Positions 24,258 through 33,690 of a DNA stretch of 44,522 bases are shown piece by piece. Origin of the DNA: Planctomycetota bacterium (GTDB taxonomy: Bacteria; Planctomycetota; SZUA-567; JAFGGJ01); the NCBI GenBank assembly GCA_016930595.1, contig JAFGGJ010000071.1, positions 1 to 44,522 on the forward strand. The letters are read 5' to 3'. The notes under the pieces are model-generated. The model saw only the letters and a list, made by a program, of their open reading frames with translations. It was not told the origin of the DNA and did not search any database. Both the position numbers and the translations under genes were made by a program. How positions within the stretch are numbered: position 1 is the stretch's first letter; every line of letters starts with the position of its first letter.

Positions 24258-26084
24258 ATGCACAAGATCGAAGTGAAGAACATCGGCCGGACGGCGACGG
24301 CTCTTGACGGCGAGCCGCTGAACCAGGCGCTGGACAGGTCGGGCATACGGCTGCAGGCGCCCTGCGGGGGGGCGGGGACGTGCGGGAAGTGCCGGGTGAA
24401 GGTTACCCGGGCTGCGGGGGAAGTTGCCGCCAGCGAGCAGGAGAAATCGTTCATTCCGGCGGAAGACATTTCGGAGGGCTGGCGACTGGCGTGCAGGCAG
24501 GCGGTCCATTGCGACATGGAGGTGGAAATACCAGAAGAGAACCTGCTGCCGGAGAACGAAGGCCTGACATCGGGGGCGGCGGTATCCTGCGGGGCGGACC
24601 CGGTGACGGCGGTGATGAGAGTACAGTTGCCGGAGCCGTCGCTCGAAGACCAGAGGTCCGACGAGAGCCGCCTGTGCGAGGCGCTGAAATGCGAACCGCC
24701 GGACTCCCCGGACGTGATGAAGGCGCTGCCCGGGGCCGTTCGTGCGGAGGGCTTCACGGTGGACGCCGTCACGAGGGGCGGGAGACTGGCGGGCGTGCTT
24801 GCGCCCGGCGACGGCCGCAGGGTGTTCGGGATGGCCGTGGACATAGGCACGACCACGATAGCCGCCGAGCTGGTCGACCTGGAAGCGGTATCCACTGCAG
24901 GGGTCACCGCCACTAGCAATCCGCAGGGGGTGGCGGGCGCCGACGTCATAAGCCGCATGGAGCACGTCAAGGCGCAGGCGGACGGACTGGAGCGGCTGTC
25001 GAACATGGTGCGCGGCGCGGTGAACGGTCTTCTCGATCACCTTCTCGAGAAAACGGGGCGCGGCCGGGAGAGCGTCTACGAAATTACGATAGCAGGCAAC
25101 ACCGTGATGCTGCACCTGCTGCTGGGAGTGAATCCCGCGGCGATCGCCGAAGTCCCGTTCACGCCGGTATTCACGCGTGCGACGGACACCCCCGCCGCAG
25201 ACATGGGGATGGAGATAGCGCCGGGCGGGACGGTGCATACGCTGCCGTGCGTGTCAGGCTACGTGGGGGGGGACATCGTGGCGGGCCTGGCGGTACTGGA
25301 AGCGGCATCGCTGAATGAGCGGCCGGCGCTGTTCATAGACCTGGGGACCAACGGCGAAATGGTTCTGCTGACAGGCGAACGGATGCTGGCGTGCTCGACG
25401 GCTGCAGGGCCGGCGTTTGAAGGGGCGAAGATTTCGTACGGGATGAGGGCGATTCCTGGCGCCGTGGACCGGGTTTCGATGGACGCGTCAGGCGCGTTGA
25501 AATGGGCAACGGTGGAAGGCCGTCCGCCGAAGGGCATCTGCGGGTCGGGACTGATAGACGCTGCGGCGGTTTTCGCGCAGGCGGGCCTGATGGAGCCGGC
25601 GGGCACGATAGCGGATCCCGCGGACCTGCCGGAAGGGCTGAGGGAACTGCTGGTGACGTTGCCGGACGGCGAGACCGCCATAAGGGTGGCCGGGGACGTG
25701 ACGGTGTCACAGCGGGACATCCGGGAGTTGCAGCTGGCGAAGGGAGCGGTGGCGGCCGGGGCGTCGATACTGCTGGGCGAAGCCGGCCTGAAGCCAGAGG
25801 ACCTGGCGAAAGTGTACATAGCGGGGGCGTTCGGGAGCTTCATAAGGGCGTCGAGCGCCGTGGGTATATCCATAGTGCCGCGGGGAATACCGGAAGAAAA
25901 GATACACTTCCTGGGCAACTCGGCACTGGTCGGTGCGAGGCTTGCTCTCGTATCGCGAGCGTACAGGGCGTGGATGCAGCGTGCGGCGAGGGAGGTGGAG
26001 TACGTGGAGCTTTCGGGCCGGCCGGACTTCCAGATGATGTTTGCGGAGAACATGTTCTTCGGTGCGGCCGGAGGTGGCTGGTGA
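24258..26084 (+). CDS. Reductive activator of corrinoid proteins (RACo-like): 2Fe-2S ferredoxin + DUF4445 ASKHA ATPase
   Basis: A 608-residue cytoplasmic protein. The N-terminal plant-type 2Fe-2S ferredoxin has ligands C36, C42, C45 and C79 (PCGGAGTCGKC, LACRQ). After a linker of about 100 residues comes the DUF4445/ASKHA region: AVDIGTTTIAAELVDL, ITIAGNTVMLHLLLGVNP, PCVSGYVGGDIVAG, FIDLGTNGEMVL, GPAFEGAKI, GICGSGLIDA and YIAGAFGS. RACo and RamA use ATP to return inactive Co(II) corrinoid to Co(I) on methyltransferase-partner proteins. No corrinoid protein or methyltransferase is in the window, so the partner is unknown. Start codon ATG with a weak site. Its stop overlaps the next start (TGATG), an envelope sugar-phosphate transferase. 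Confidence 0.9.
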   Translation: MHKIEVKNIGRTATALDGEPLNQALDRSGIRLQAPCGGAGTCGKCRVKVTRAAGEVAASEQEKSFIPAEDISEGWRLACRQAVHCDMEVEIPEENLLPENEGLTSGAAVSCGADPVTAVMRVQLPEPSLEDQRSDESRLCEALKCEPPDSPDVMKALPGAVRAEGFTVDAVTRGGRLAGVLAPGDGRRVFGMAVDIGTTTIAAELVDLEAVSTAGVTATSNPQGVAGADVISRMEHVKAQADGLERLSNMVRGAVNGLLDHLLEKTGRGRESVYEITIAGNTVMLHLLLGVNPAAIAEVPFTPVFTRATDTPAADMGMEIAPGGTVHTLPCVSGYVGGDIVAGLAVLEAASLNERPALFIDLGTNGEMVLLTGERMLACSTAAGPAFEGAKISYGMRAIPGAVDRVSMDASGALKWATVEGRPPKGICGSGLIDAAAVFAQAGLMEPAGTIADPADLPEGLRELLVTLPDGETAIRVAGDVTVSQRDIRELQLAKGAVAAGASILLGEAGLKPEDLAKVYIAGAFGSFIRASSAVGISIVPRGIPEEKIHFLGNSALVGARLALVSRAYRAWMQRAAREVEYVELSGRPDFQMMFAENMFFGAAGGGW

Positions 26085-27112
26085 TGGAGGTATTCCGGTC
26101 GTTCGCCGGTGCGGCGGCGGCGGGATGCGTTCTGTCGCTGCTGGGATGGCTGGGATTCCGCAGGCTCGGATTTCTCGACAGGCCCGGCACGGAACCACAC
26201 AAGCAGCAGGGAGGCGCCGTGGCCCTGGGAGGGGGCATCGCCGTACTGCTTGCGGTCATGGCCGGACTCGCCGCGGGAGGCTGGCGGCTGCCGCCGGGCG
26301 AAACGGGGACACGGTATCTTGTGGTCGCTATGGGGGCGTTTGCGCTGTTTGTTGCGGGGATGATCGACGACATACGGAAGCTGTCGCCGGCGGCAAAGGT
26401 GGCGATAGAGGCGGCAGTGTTTCTGCTTGTCATAATTGCTGGGGACGTGCAAATAACACTGTTTGTTCCGAACTATGCGTTCAGCGTCGTGGTCACGTTC
26501 ATGTGGATGGCCATGTTGACGAACGCCTTCAACCTGATAGACAACCACGACGGCCTCGCCGGGGGTGTTGGAGCGATAGGGACTTTCTTCCTGGGGCTGG
26601 TGTGCGTAATGACCGGGGACACGGCAGCTGCGGCGGCGCTGATGGCGCTGTCCGGAGCGATGACAGGCTTCGTACTGGTGAATTTTCCGCCGGCCCACAT
26701 ATACATGGGCGACGCCGGGACGCTGCCTGTCGGCTTCCTGATGGCAAGCATGAGCATATTGCCGTCGTTCTACAGGGCTGGCATACCCGGAACACATCTG
26801 GCCGTGCTGGCGCCGGTGTTCGTGTTCGCCGTACTGCTGTTCGACACGTCGAGGGTAATGCTGGTAAGGGCGATGGCGGGGGCGAACCCGTTCAAGGCGG
26901 ACAACCGGCACTTTTCGCACAGGCTGCGGAACCTGGGACTGTCGCCGACGAAAGTGTGCTGCGTACATTACCTGTTCGCCGCCGTGGCGGCGGCCCCCGC
27001 GGTCGTGCTGATGGAAGTGGGGTGGCTGGGCGCCATGGTACTCCTGGCGCAACTCTTCGGGACGCTGGTGCTGATACTAATCATCGAAAGGGCGGCAGGT
27101 GGAAAGGACTAG
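26084..27112 (+). CDS. Polyprenyl-phosphate sugar-1-phosphate transferase (WecA/TagO/MraY superfamily)
   Basis: A 342-residue polytopic membrane protein with about ten hydrophobic segments. Conserved cytoplasmic motifs are present: GMIDDIRKLSP (D95, D96), NAFNLIDNHDGLAGG (D153, D156), HIYMGDAG (about 205-212) and a late HFSHRLRNLG. These enzymes move a sugar-1-phosphate (often GlcNAc-1-P) from a UDP-sugar to undecaprenyl phosphate, starting O-antigen, teichoic acid or capsule chains. The lack of MraY-specific features and its position before an O-antigen-ligase-like gene favour a WecA-type role. The ATG overlaps the RACo stop; GGAGGT lies nine bases before it. The end overlaps the next gene by 14 bases. 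Confidence 0.88.
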   Translation: MEVFRSFAGAAAAGCVLSLLGWLGFRRLGFLDRPGTEPHKQQGGAVALGGGIAVLLAVMAGLAAGGWRLPPGETGTRYLVVAMGAFALFVAGMIDDIRKLSPAAKVAIEAAVFLLVIIAGDVQITLFVPNYAFSVVVTFMWMAMLTNAFNLIDNHDGLAGGVGAIGTFFLGLVCVMTGDTAAAAALMALSGAMTGFVLVNFPPAHIYMGDAGTLPVGFLMASMSILPSFYRAGIPGTHLAVLAPVFVFAVLLFDTSRVMLVRAMAGANPFKADNRHFSHRLRNLGLSPTKVCCVHYLFAAVAAAPAVVLMEVGWLGAMVLLAQLFGTLVLILIIERAAGGKD

Positions 27113-29807
27113 CCGGGGCGACCTTGCCGGAGCGCTGGCCGCCGGGGAAGAGCTTTTTCTTGCAACGTACGTGAGCATGCGGGTCTATATGCACACGCTG
27201 ACGCCGTTCAGCGCCGAGACGCCGTTCCTGAGGGGCCTGCTGCTGATGCTCGTGGCGATCGTGGTGCTGCGCCGGGCACTGACGGTACCGCGCAGGACAT
27301 CCGACGACGCGGGGCTTATCTTCCCGCTGGCGCTGTACGCCGTGGTACTGGTGGCGTCAGCGATGCACAGCGTCCACCCGTCGGCGTCGTGGGAAAAGGC
27401 ATCGTTCGCGTTCGAAGTGGTACTGCTGGTCGTGGCGATGTACGACGGAGCGTATCTTGTGCCCGGGCGCAGGGGCCGCATGGCGGGAGTACTGGTGGGA
27501 GCAGCGGCGGTGGTGCTGATATACGGTGCGCACCAGAAGTTCTGGGGACTGGAAGACCTAGCATCGAGAATCCTGAGCGGCACGGTGGACAGCGGAAACA
27601 CGTTCGAAAACCCCTGGGCGATGCGACGCCTGCTGGCGAAGCGGCCGTTCGGGGCGTTCATAACGTCGAATATCCTGGGCGGCTACCTGGTACTTGTGGT
27701 CCCCCTAATCGGGATGACGGCATACGCCGCCCTGAAAAAAGGGCGGTGGGCACTGGGCATGGTTCCGGCGGCCGTGGCAGTTGCAGGACTTGTGACAATT
27801 GCCTGGACGGGGTCGAAAGGGGCGGCGGCGGCCGTGGTATGTTCGGCGGGGATCCTGCTGCTGACGCTGAAGAAGCGGGCATTCTGGCCGGTATTTTTCT
27901 GGGGGGCATGGGGAGCTGCGGGAGCGGGAGCGTTTCTGCTTGCGGCATTGTCGTCACCGTGGAGTTCCATGGGGATCAGGTGGGGGTACTGGCTGGGAGG
28001 CCTGAAAGCCCTGTGGCATCACCCGATGGGATTCGGGCCAGGTTCGTTTGATGTCATATACACGCTCTACAGGCCGGTATGGGCCATGGAAGCCCGCACG
28101 CCGCACAACGCCTGCATGGAAGCGCTGTTCGGCGGAGGAATCGTACTGCTGACGGTATTCGTATTCATGCTTTACCGGCACCTGAAAGCGGCACTGCCGG
28201 TGGATGCCGACGGAGAACCATCCGGCGAAGAAGAGCCTCGCCGGATAGTGCCGCTGATGCACTACATGGGAATGTTCCTGGGGGTGCTGATGACGGGCGT
28301 GGTCTTCCACGGGCTGACGTACGAGAACCTACAGCTCTACCTGTATGCGGGGGAAAGCAACGCGTCGGCCGTAATGGGAGCGATTTCATTCCCGGTGATG
28401 CTGGCAGCCGCGCCGCTGACCGCCTGGCTGGTCAACAGGACAGCATCCAATGCGGCCTGCCGGCCTTACCTGAAGGTGGGTTTCATTGCGGGGCTTCTGG
28501 GGCTGATGGTGCATTCGTGGGTGGATTTCCTGTGGCACACGGAAGGCATAGTGGTGACGCTGGCGGCAGGTGCGTGGGCGGTTTCGGGGAAGAAAGAGCA
28601 TTCCGGAGAGCCGGCGCCGGCCTACGGGGGAAACACTTTCACGCCGGGGAGGATCACCGTGATGGCATTCAGCGGCATGGTCGTGAGCGCGGCGTTTGTG
28701 TTCTTGTGCGTCAGGCCGCTGGATGGAGCGCTGGCGCTGCGGAGGATGGAGCTCGTGCTTGCACCCAGGATGCGAGAGGTTGGTTCCGACCTGAATGCGA
28801 TAAGTCACACGACGGACCTTGTCGCGTCCGGCAAGACCACCGATGCCGCCGCGTTCTTTGAAAAGCACCGTTTCAGCGCCGGCGTTTTCCGGGAAGAAAC
28901 ATCCGGCGGAATCCTGGAAAAAGAGGCCGTCGCCGTCACGCTGAAAGCCGGCAGAACTGGAATGCTGGAACCGCCGGCGCGGCGGCTGGAACACGTCAGG
29001 GCGGTATACGAGGAGGAATTCGAAAGGACATCGTCGCGCTTCATCATGCGCTACCGCGGTGACGACCGGGCGCTCTACCAGGCGGCCGTCATGCGCCGGA
29101 ACCTTGCGGCGGCGAACGCCGCTTCGCCGGCGCAGATCGGCAGGGTGGTGGAGCTGATGGATGCCGCACTGCGCTCAGCGCCGACGGCGGCCGCGTACTG
29201 GACTGTGGCCGGCGAGACGGCCATGGACCGGATGGACTACGACGACGCCACAAGAAAACTCTACACGGCGGCATACTACTATCCCGCCAGCCCGGTGCGA
29301 TGGCTTGCGGCCGGCGACGCGGCGCTCCTCGCCGGGCAGTACATGTATGCTGGGCGCTTCTACCGGAAGGCGCTGGAACTGAACGCCCTGACAATCGAAG
29401 AACAGGCGTCGCTGTATACAGCGGCGGCTTTCCCCGGTATTATCCACAGGAGACGGCCCGAAGTGGAAGCGGAGCTCAGCGCGGCACTGCGTGCGTCGCT
29501 GGAGGTTGCGGTGGACAATCCCGGCGGGCCGCTGAAGCCGGACGCGTTTCTTTTCCGCGTGGCGCTTGTCGAATTGAGCCGAGGCAGCGCGGGCGAAGCC
29601 GCCGAGAGTTTCCGGGTGCTGAGGAAGGCGTGCGGGGAAAACCTAGCGGAGTCGCTTGCGATCTTCATTTGGGGCGCCCTGATGAAAACGCCCGGCACCC
29701 CCGCTGCGGAACTGGAAGAGCTCAAAGCATCCGTAACCACGGACAGCGGCCGATTCCATCTCAAGCGCCTGCGGCATGCCTTTGAGCTTGCGAAACCACG
29801 GATATAA
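27099..29807 (+). CDS. O-antigen-ligase/polymerase-like membrane protein with C-terminal TPR-like domain
   Basis: A 902-residue protein. The first 560 residues are a polytopic membrane region with O-antigen ligase (Wzy_C) features: SNILGGYLVLVVPL, AWTGSKGAAAAV, LKALWHHPMGFGPGSFDVIY, TPHNACMEALFGGGIVLLT and HSWVDFLWHTEGIVV. WaaL- and Wzy-type enzymes join lipid-linked glycans to lipid A-core, proteins or growing chains. The last 340 residues are soluble, helical and TPR-like (AAAYWTVAGETAMDRMDYDDATRKLY, ALLAGQYMYAGRFYRKALEL), probably periplasmic. The GTG start lies inside the end of the previous gene, suggesting coupling. A promoter for the next gene sits over its stop codon. Confidence 0.85.
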   Translation: MERTSRGDLAGALAAGEELFLATYVSMRVYMHTLTPFSAETPFLRGLLLMLVAIVVLRRALTVPRRTSDDAGLIFPLALYAVVLVASAMHSVHPSASWEKASFAFEVVLLVVAMYDGAYLVPGRRGRMAGVLVGAAAVVLIYGAHQKFWGLEDLASRILSGTVDSGNTFENPWAMRRLLAKRPFGAFITSNILGGYLVLVVPLIGMTAYAALKKGRWALGMVPAAVAVAGLVTIAWTGSKGAAAAVVCSAGILLLTLKKRAFWPVFFWGAWGAAGAGAFLLAALSSPWSSMGIRWGYWLGGLKALWHHPMGFGPGSFDVIYTLYRPVWAMEARTPHNACMEALFGGGIVLLTVFVFMLYRHLKAALPVDADGEPSGEEEPRRIVPLMHYMGMFLGVLMTGVVFHGLTYENLQLYLYAGESNASAVMGAISFPVMLAAAPLTAWLVNRTASNAACRPYLKVGFIAGLLGLMVHSWVDFLWHTEGIVVTLAAGAWAVSGKKEHSGEPAPAYGGNTFTPGRITVMAFSGMVVSAAFVFLCVRPLDGALALRRMELVLAPRMREVGSDLNAISHTTDLVASGKTTDAAAFFEKHRFSAGVFREETSGGILEKEAVAVTLKAGRTGMLEPPARRLEHVRAVYEEEFERTSSRFIMRYRGDDRALYQAAVMRRNLAAANAASPAQIGRVVELMDAALRSAPTAAAYWTVAGETAMDRMDYDDATRKLYTAAYYYPASPVRWLAAGDAALLAGQYMYAGRFYRKALELNALTIEEQASLYTAAAFPGIIHRRRPEVEAELSAALRASLEVAVDNPGGPLKPDAFLFRVALVELSRGSAGEAAESFRVLRKACGENLAESLAIFIWGALMKTPGTPAAELEELKASVTTDSGRFHLKRLRHAFELAKPRI

Positions 29808-29808
29808 T
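29781..29808 (+). promoter_or_regulatory. Promoter overlapping the end of the O-antigen-ligase-like gene
   Basis: TATAAT (29803-29808) overlaps the stop codon of the preceding gene. TTTGAG (29781-29786) is 16 bases upstream. Start would be near 29815, 24 bases before the next ATG. The -35 match is moderate. Confidence 0.55.
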
Positions 29809-29838
29809 GAAGCCTCGGCGGAACCGAAAGGTGCCATC

Positions 29839-31167
29839 ATGAAATACACGCCCTTTGTGATCGACGACTCGCGGCCGGAAACGATTGCATCCCCGAAATA
29901 CCTCGAGTTCGTGGCGAAGACGGTGTTCGAGGCAGGCCTGCTGCTGCTGCTGGAAAGACACCGCTCCCGGCCGGATCACCCGTACCCGGACACGAAATTC
30001 AACCCCAACACGGGCCGCGACCTGCCGCATTCATCGTACGGCGTGAGGTATTCGTGGTTTCTGGGACGCGGTGCCGAAGCATGTGCAGCGCACCTGGAAA
30101 TACTAGACGACCTGCCCGGCCTGGCAGAAGAGCGCAGTGAAGTATCGGCGCTGCTCAAAAGCTTCGTCACGGCTCAGACGGACACCATTCTGGAGGTAAT
30201 GGAGAAGAACAAGGGGCGTTGTCCGTTCCGGCTGGACTCATCGCTGAAGGCCGTTGAAGCCGACGGCAGGCCGGCGGAAGTAGACACTTCCGGGAAAGGT
30301 GCGGGAGACCTCTTCTGCGCCAAGGGGCTGATAGCTTCGGGCACCGCGGAAAAAATCGCCCGGGGCAAGGCCGTCTTCAACGAATACGTGGAATGCGTGC
30401 TGGACAACGCGTACCTGTCGGACCAGGGTCCGGGGGATCCCGGCAGGATTTCGCAGGGGGCGGTGATGCTCGCGTTCGGCACCATCCCGCTGCTGGTGAA
30501 GCATTCCGCGGGGGGCGAACTCGACGGCTGGGCCGAGCTGGCCGCAAAGCTCGCGGACTACGTCCTTGACAGGCACTACGACGAGGCTGAGGGACGCTTT
30601 TACGAATACGCCGCCCCGGACGGCACTAGGTCCGACAATTATCTCGACCCGGGCCACGCCACGGAACTCGTGGGGCTGGGCCTGCAGGCCGTGGAAGCGA
30701 TAAGGACTTCTGGCATCCGGCCCGGTGCGAAAGCAGAAGAGGCATTCCGGCGCGTGGAAAACACCTGTCCGCAGATACTGATTTCCGCGTTTGACCTGGG
30801 CCACAATGCGGCCATGGGAGGCATATACAAGGCGGTGGACAACGCGACGGGCAAGCCCATAAACGACGACCTGCCCTGGTGGAACCTCCCCGAAACCATG
30901 CGGGCTGCCGCAAGGTGCGCCGCCGTAACGGCGGATGAGGCGACAAGGGACCGCTGCCTGAAAACAGCGGCCACATGTTCGAACGACTACTTCACGCATT
31001 ATCCCAACCCGGAAAACATGTTGTTCCCGTTCCAGACGCGGAGCGGCAAGACGGGGGAAGTGATAGACATCGCTCCCGCGGTGCCCGAAGGCGATCCTCT
31101 TTACCACACGAACCTGGCGCTGATCGATATGACGGCGGTGCTCAAGACGCACGGGAGCGGCGCATGA
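29839..31167 (+). CDS. (alpha/alpha)6-barrel protein, N-acylglucosamine 2-epimerase-like
   Basis: A 442-residue protein with no signal peptide. The helical repeat pattern and the motifs DNYLDPGHATELVGLGLQAV, DLGHNAAMGGIY and DLPWWNLPETMRAAARCA resemble the AGE/cellobiose-2-epimerase superfamily, whose members epimerise or isomerise sugars using histidines in an alpha-barrel. The usual family histidine in GHA and the WW..PE segment are visible. Similarity is by motif, so related glycoside hydrolase-like barrels remain possible. AAAGGTG lies before the ATG and a promoter is nearby. The stop overlaps the next start (ATGA). A role in sugar supply for the neighbouring glycan genes is inferred. Confidence 0.65.
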   Translation: MKYTPFVIDDSRPETIASPKYLEFVAKTVFEAGLLLLLERHRSRPDHPYPDTKFNPNTGRDLPHSSYGVRYSWFLGRGAEACAAHLEILDDLPGLAEERSEVSALLKSFVTAQTDTILEVMEKNKGRCPFRLDSSLKAVEADGRPAEVDTSGKGAGDLFCAKGLIASGTAEKIARGKAVFNEYVECVLDNAYLSDQGPGDPGRISQGAVMLAFGTIPLLVKHSAGGELDGWAELAAKLADYVLDRHYDEAEGRFYEYAAPDGTRSDNYLDPGHATELVGLGLQAVEAIRTSGIRPGAKAEEAFRRVENTCPQILISAFDLGHNAAMGGIYKAVDNATGKPINDDLPWWNLPETMRAAARCAAVTADEATRDRCLKTAATCSNDYFTHYPNPENMLFPFQTRSGKTGEVIDIAPAVPEGDPLYHTNLALIDMTAVLKTHGSGA

Positions 31168-32714
31168 AGTTTTTCCGCTGCTGCGGTATTATCGTTCTGT
31201 TCTTCGTCCTGGTTTTTGTCGTCGCGTGGATAGTCCTGGGAGGAGGGCCATCCCCTCTCGACCTGGCGGTCCAGCCGCAGCGCGACGTTCTTGTGCACAT
31301 CCCGGACGGACTGAAACTGGCGGACACCGTATCGTATTTCGCCGAACGCTCCGACCTTTTCAGCGAAGAACAGCGGCGCACGCTGCAGACCTGCAGGTCC
31401 GGCAGCTACCGGGCGCTGGCATGGCTGTTCCTGCCCACAATGGAAACGGCCCTGTCGCTGGACGTCCCTAACGACGATCACCCGGACGGGTCAGGTGTTG
31501 CGGCATTCCGCTACGGCAGGACGGGGCGTGTCGTGACGCGTTTCGTGACGGGAGGAAAGAACCCGTACCAGGAAGAGCCCGACGGGCCGAAATTCTGGCG
31601 TTTCGGCTCTGCCGGAGCGCTGCAGTGGGGTGAAACGTACGAAATAAAGCCTTCCCCCGGAGAAAGCCCGTTCAGCGGCAAGTCCGACTATCTTGCCGCG
31701 GGTCTGATCTATCCCGAACGGGTGGAGAACCGTATAGGCAAGAGCTTCGCCAACTACATGGACATGATGCGGATACCATGGCCGCTTACAAGGCTCGACA
31801 TGACGCTGTCGGGCGAACCCGCCGACGGATACGTCGTGAACGCGTCGGCGGCGTACTCGCCCGGGACACTGAGGAAACTGCCGGCAGCCGCCGTGCAGGC
31901 CGGTCCGCAGCCGTCGCTTGCGGACCGGTTCATAAACGAGAACACGGTGTTCGCCGCCGGATGGCTGGCTCCGCTGGGATCCGAGATTCCCGACATGCTG
32001 ACGGAGTTCGCTCCGGACAGCGCCGCGCTGGCCACCCAGTACCGCTACGGAGTCGCCAACTTCGCGTCGGGCATAAGGAATTCGCTCGGGCCGAGGGCCG
32101 CCCTGGTCATATACCGGCAGCCCGACGTCCGCATGAAGCCCGGTTATGCCGGCGTGGTCTTCGCCCAAGAGCTTTCCAAACCGGACACCGTGTCCAGCAT
32201 TCTGCCTGGTCTGCTGAACTCGATATCGCGTGGCATCGTCGAAGAAGGCGAAGCGCCGCCGGCGGATTACCCCTATTTCGTCCACCAGTCCCCCGCCCCG
32301 GAGCTCCCGGCGGCGTATATCTACAACCACCTTGAAACCCGATCCGCCGAAGGCTACCAGCCGCTGATACTCGTGCACGACGGTCTGTTGATATACGCAT
32401 CGTCCCCCGCGGTGCTGGGCCAGGCGCTCGCCGGAATAAAGAGCGACCCTGAGAAAGTCTTCGTGTCAGTCTATTTCTGCAACACCGACGACCTCGGCTG
32501 GGAGCAGGTGCGCCGGATATACGAGTACATGGTACAGGAATGGCTGGTGACGCTCACGGGCGAGCAGGTTTTTTCGGAAAAGACGGACTTCGCCAGGGCC
32601 TTTTCGGACGCGAGGTCAATACTTTCTCAATTCAAGTTCATAGACGTCTCCACGACCGGCACGTCTGGCGAATACACAGCGACTGCGCGCCTGATGCTGC
32701 CTGACGGCAAATGA
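31164..32714 (+). CDS. Membrane-anchored extracytoplasmic protein of unknown function
   Basis: A 516-residue protein with one N-terminal membrane segment (about 6-27, CGIIVLFFVLVFVVAWIVLG) and a long soluble region, presumably periplasmic. The soluble part starts with PQRDVLVHIPDGLKLADTVSYFAERSDLF and has repeated hydrophobic-edge strands plus segments such as AALVIYRQPD, PLILVHDGLLIYASSPAVLGQALAGI. The arrangement (lipid-proximal anchor, then two similar-looking alpha/beta halves) recalls DUF3352-type proteins, but I do not recognise a family or catalytic motif. It begins inside the stop of the barrel gene and ends at the trxB region, so the three are probably co-translated. Confidence 0.75.
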   Translation: MKFFRCCGIIVLFFVLVFVVAWIVLGGGPSPLDLAVQPQRDVLVHIPDGLKLADTVSYFAERSDLFSEEQRRTLQTCRSGSYRALAWLFLPTMETALSLDVPNDDHPDGSGVAAFRYGRTGRVVTRFVTGGKNPYQEEPDGPKFWRFGSAGALQWGETYEIKPSPGESPFSGKSDYLAAGLIYPERVENRIGKSFANYMDMMRIPWPLTRLDMTLSGEPADGYVVNASAAYSPGTLRKLPAAAVQAGPQPSLADRFINENTVFAAGWLAPLGSEIPDMLTEFAPDSAALATQYRYGVANFASGIRNSLGPRAALVIYRQPDVRMKPGYAGVVFAQELSKPDTVSSILPGLLNSISRGIVEEGEAPPADYPYFVHQSPAPELPAAYIYNHLETRSAEGYQPLILVHDGLLIYASSPAVLGQALAGIKSDPEKVFVSVYFCNTDDLGWEQVRRIYEYMVQEWLVTLTGEQVFSEKTDFARAFSDARSILSQFKFIDVSTTGTSGEYTATARLMLPDGK

Positions 32715-32728
32715 AAGGTGGCTTCTCC

Positions 32729-33670
32729 ATGTCTTCGACGGACGTAGCTGTAGTGGGCGGCGGACCGGCGGGTTTGAGCGCCGCCATCTACCTGGCGAGA
32801 GCGGCCATAGGGGTGACGGTTTTCCGGGCGGTATCGCCGCCGAGCCAGATCATATACGCCACGATGCTGGAGAATTACCCGGGCATAGACGCCGTGGACG
32901 GCTTTACTTTTGTCGAGAACCTTGCGAACCAGGCACGGAAGTTCGGAGCGGAAGTCACAGACACCGCCGTAACGCTGGTGGAGAAGAACGATTCCGGCTT
33001 CACGGTGACACTCGAAGGCGCTCCGCCCGTGAAAGCCAAGGCCGTCGTGCTGGCGACCGGCAACCGCTCCCGCACACTGGACGTGCCGGGAGAAGCCGAA
33101 CTGACGGGCAAGGGCGTCAGTTACTGCGGGACCTGCGACGGCGCCCTTTTCCGCGGCAGGAACGTGGCCGTCGTTGGCGGCGGAAACACGGCAGCGGAAG
33201 ACGGAGCGTTCCTGAGCCGCATCGTGAAGTCGGTGACCCTCGTGCACCGCCGCGACCGGATGCGCGCCGAGCCCGCGCTGGCTGAACGCTTCCTGTCGCA
33301 GCCCAACGTCACGCCGCTCTGGAACACCGTCGTGGAGAAGATCAACGGCTCGAAGTCCGTCGAGTCCATGACCGTGCACAACGTCGATACCGGCGAAACG
33401 TCCGACGTGGCCGTCGAAGGAGTATTCGTCTTCGTGGGCGGCATTCCCAACACTTCGATGGTGAAGGGGCTTGTGCGCATGGACGAGGGAGGTTACATAG
33501 TGACCGACGAAGTAATGGGCACCGACGTGCCGGGGCTCTACGCAGCCGGAGACTGCCGCTCCAAGGAATGGCGCCAGGTCGTGACGGCCGCGGGCGAAGG
33601 CGCCCAGGCCGCCTACTCGGCCCAGAAGTACGTGGAAGCCCTTGAAGGCCGCGCCTATCCCGGCCGATAG
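32729..33670 (+). CDS. trxB: Thioredoxin reductase-like flavoprotein
   Basis: A 313-residue two-domain flavoprotein. FAD is bound at VVGGGPAGLSAAIYLARA and YAAGDCR. The NADPH domain shows VVGGGNTAAED and HRRDRMRAEP, the pattern for NADPH. The redox pair is in SYCGTCDGA (C133, C136), matching the CATC of classic TrxB. It passes electrons from NADPH to thioredoxin or a similar small disulfide protein. No thioredoxin gene is in the window. The start at 32729 has AAAGGTGG upstream; an ATG at 32711 overlaps the previous stop (ATGA) but has no site. Together with the preceding genes it forms a tight plus-strand run. Confidence 0.9.
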   Translation: MSSTDVAVVGGGPAGLSAAIYLARAAIGVTVFRAVSPPSQIIYATMLENYPGIDAVDGFTFVENLANQARKFGAEVTDTAVTLVEKNDSGFTVTLEGAPPVKAKAVVLATGNRSRTLDVPGEAELTGKGVSYCGTCDGALFRGRNVAVVGGGNTAAEDGAFLSRIVKSVTLVHRRDRMRAEPALAERFLSQPNVTPLWNTVVEKINGSKSVESMTVHNVDTGETSDVAVEGVFVFVGGIPNTSMVKGLVRMDEGGYIVTDEVMGTDVPGLYAAGDCRSKEWRQVVTAAGEGAQAAYSAQKYVEALEGRAYPGR

Positions 33671-33690
33671 CTGTTGAGAAAGGACGCCTT

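Noticed and set aside
25259..27052. 597-codon minus-strand open frame opposite RACo and the WecA-like gene
   Set aside because: Both plus-strand proteins are clearly identified; the antisense frame is a compositional shadow.
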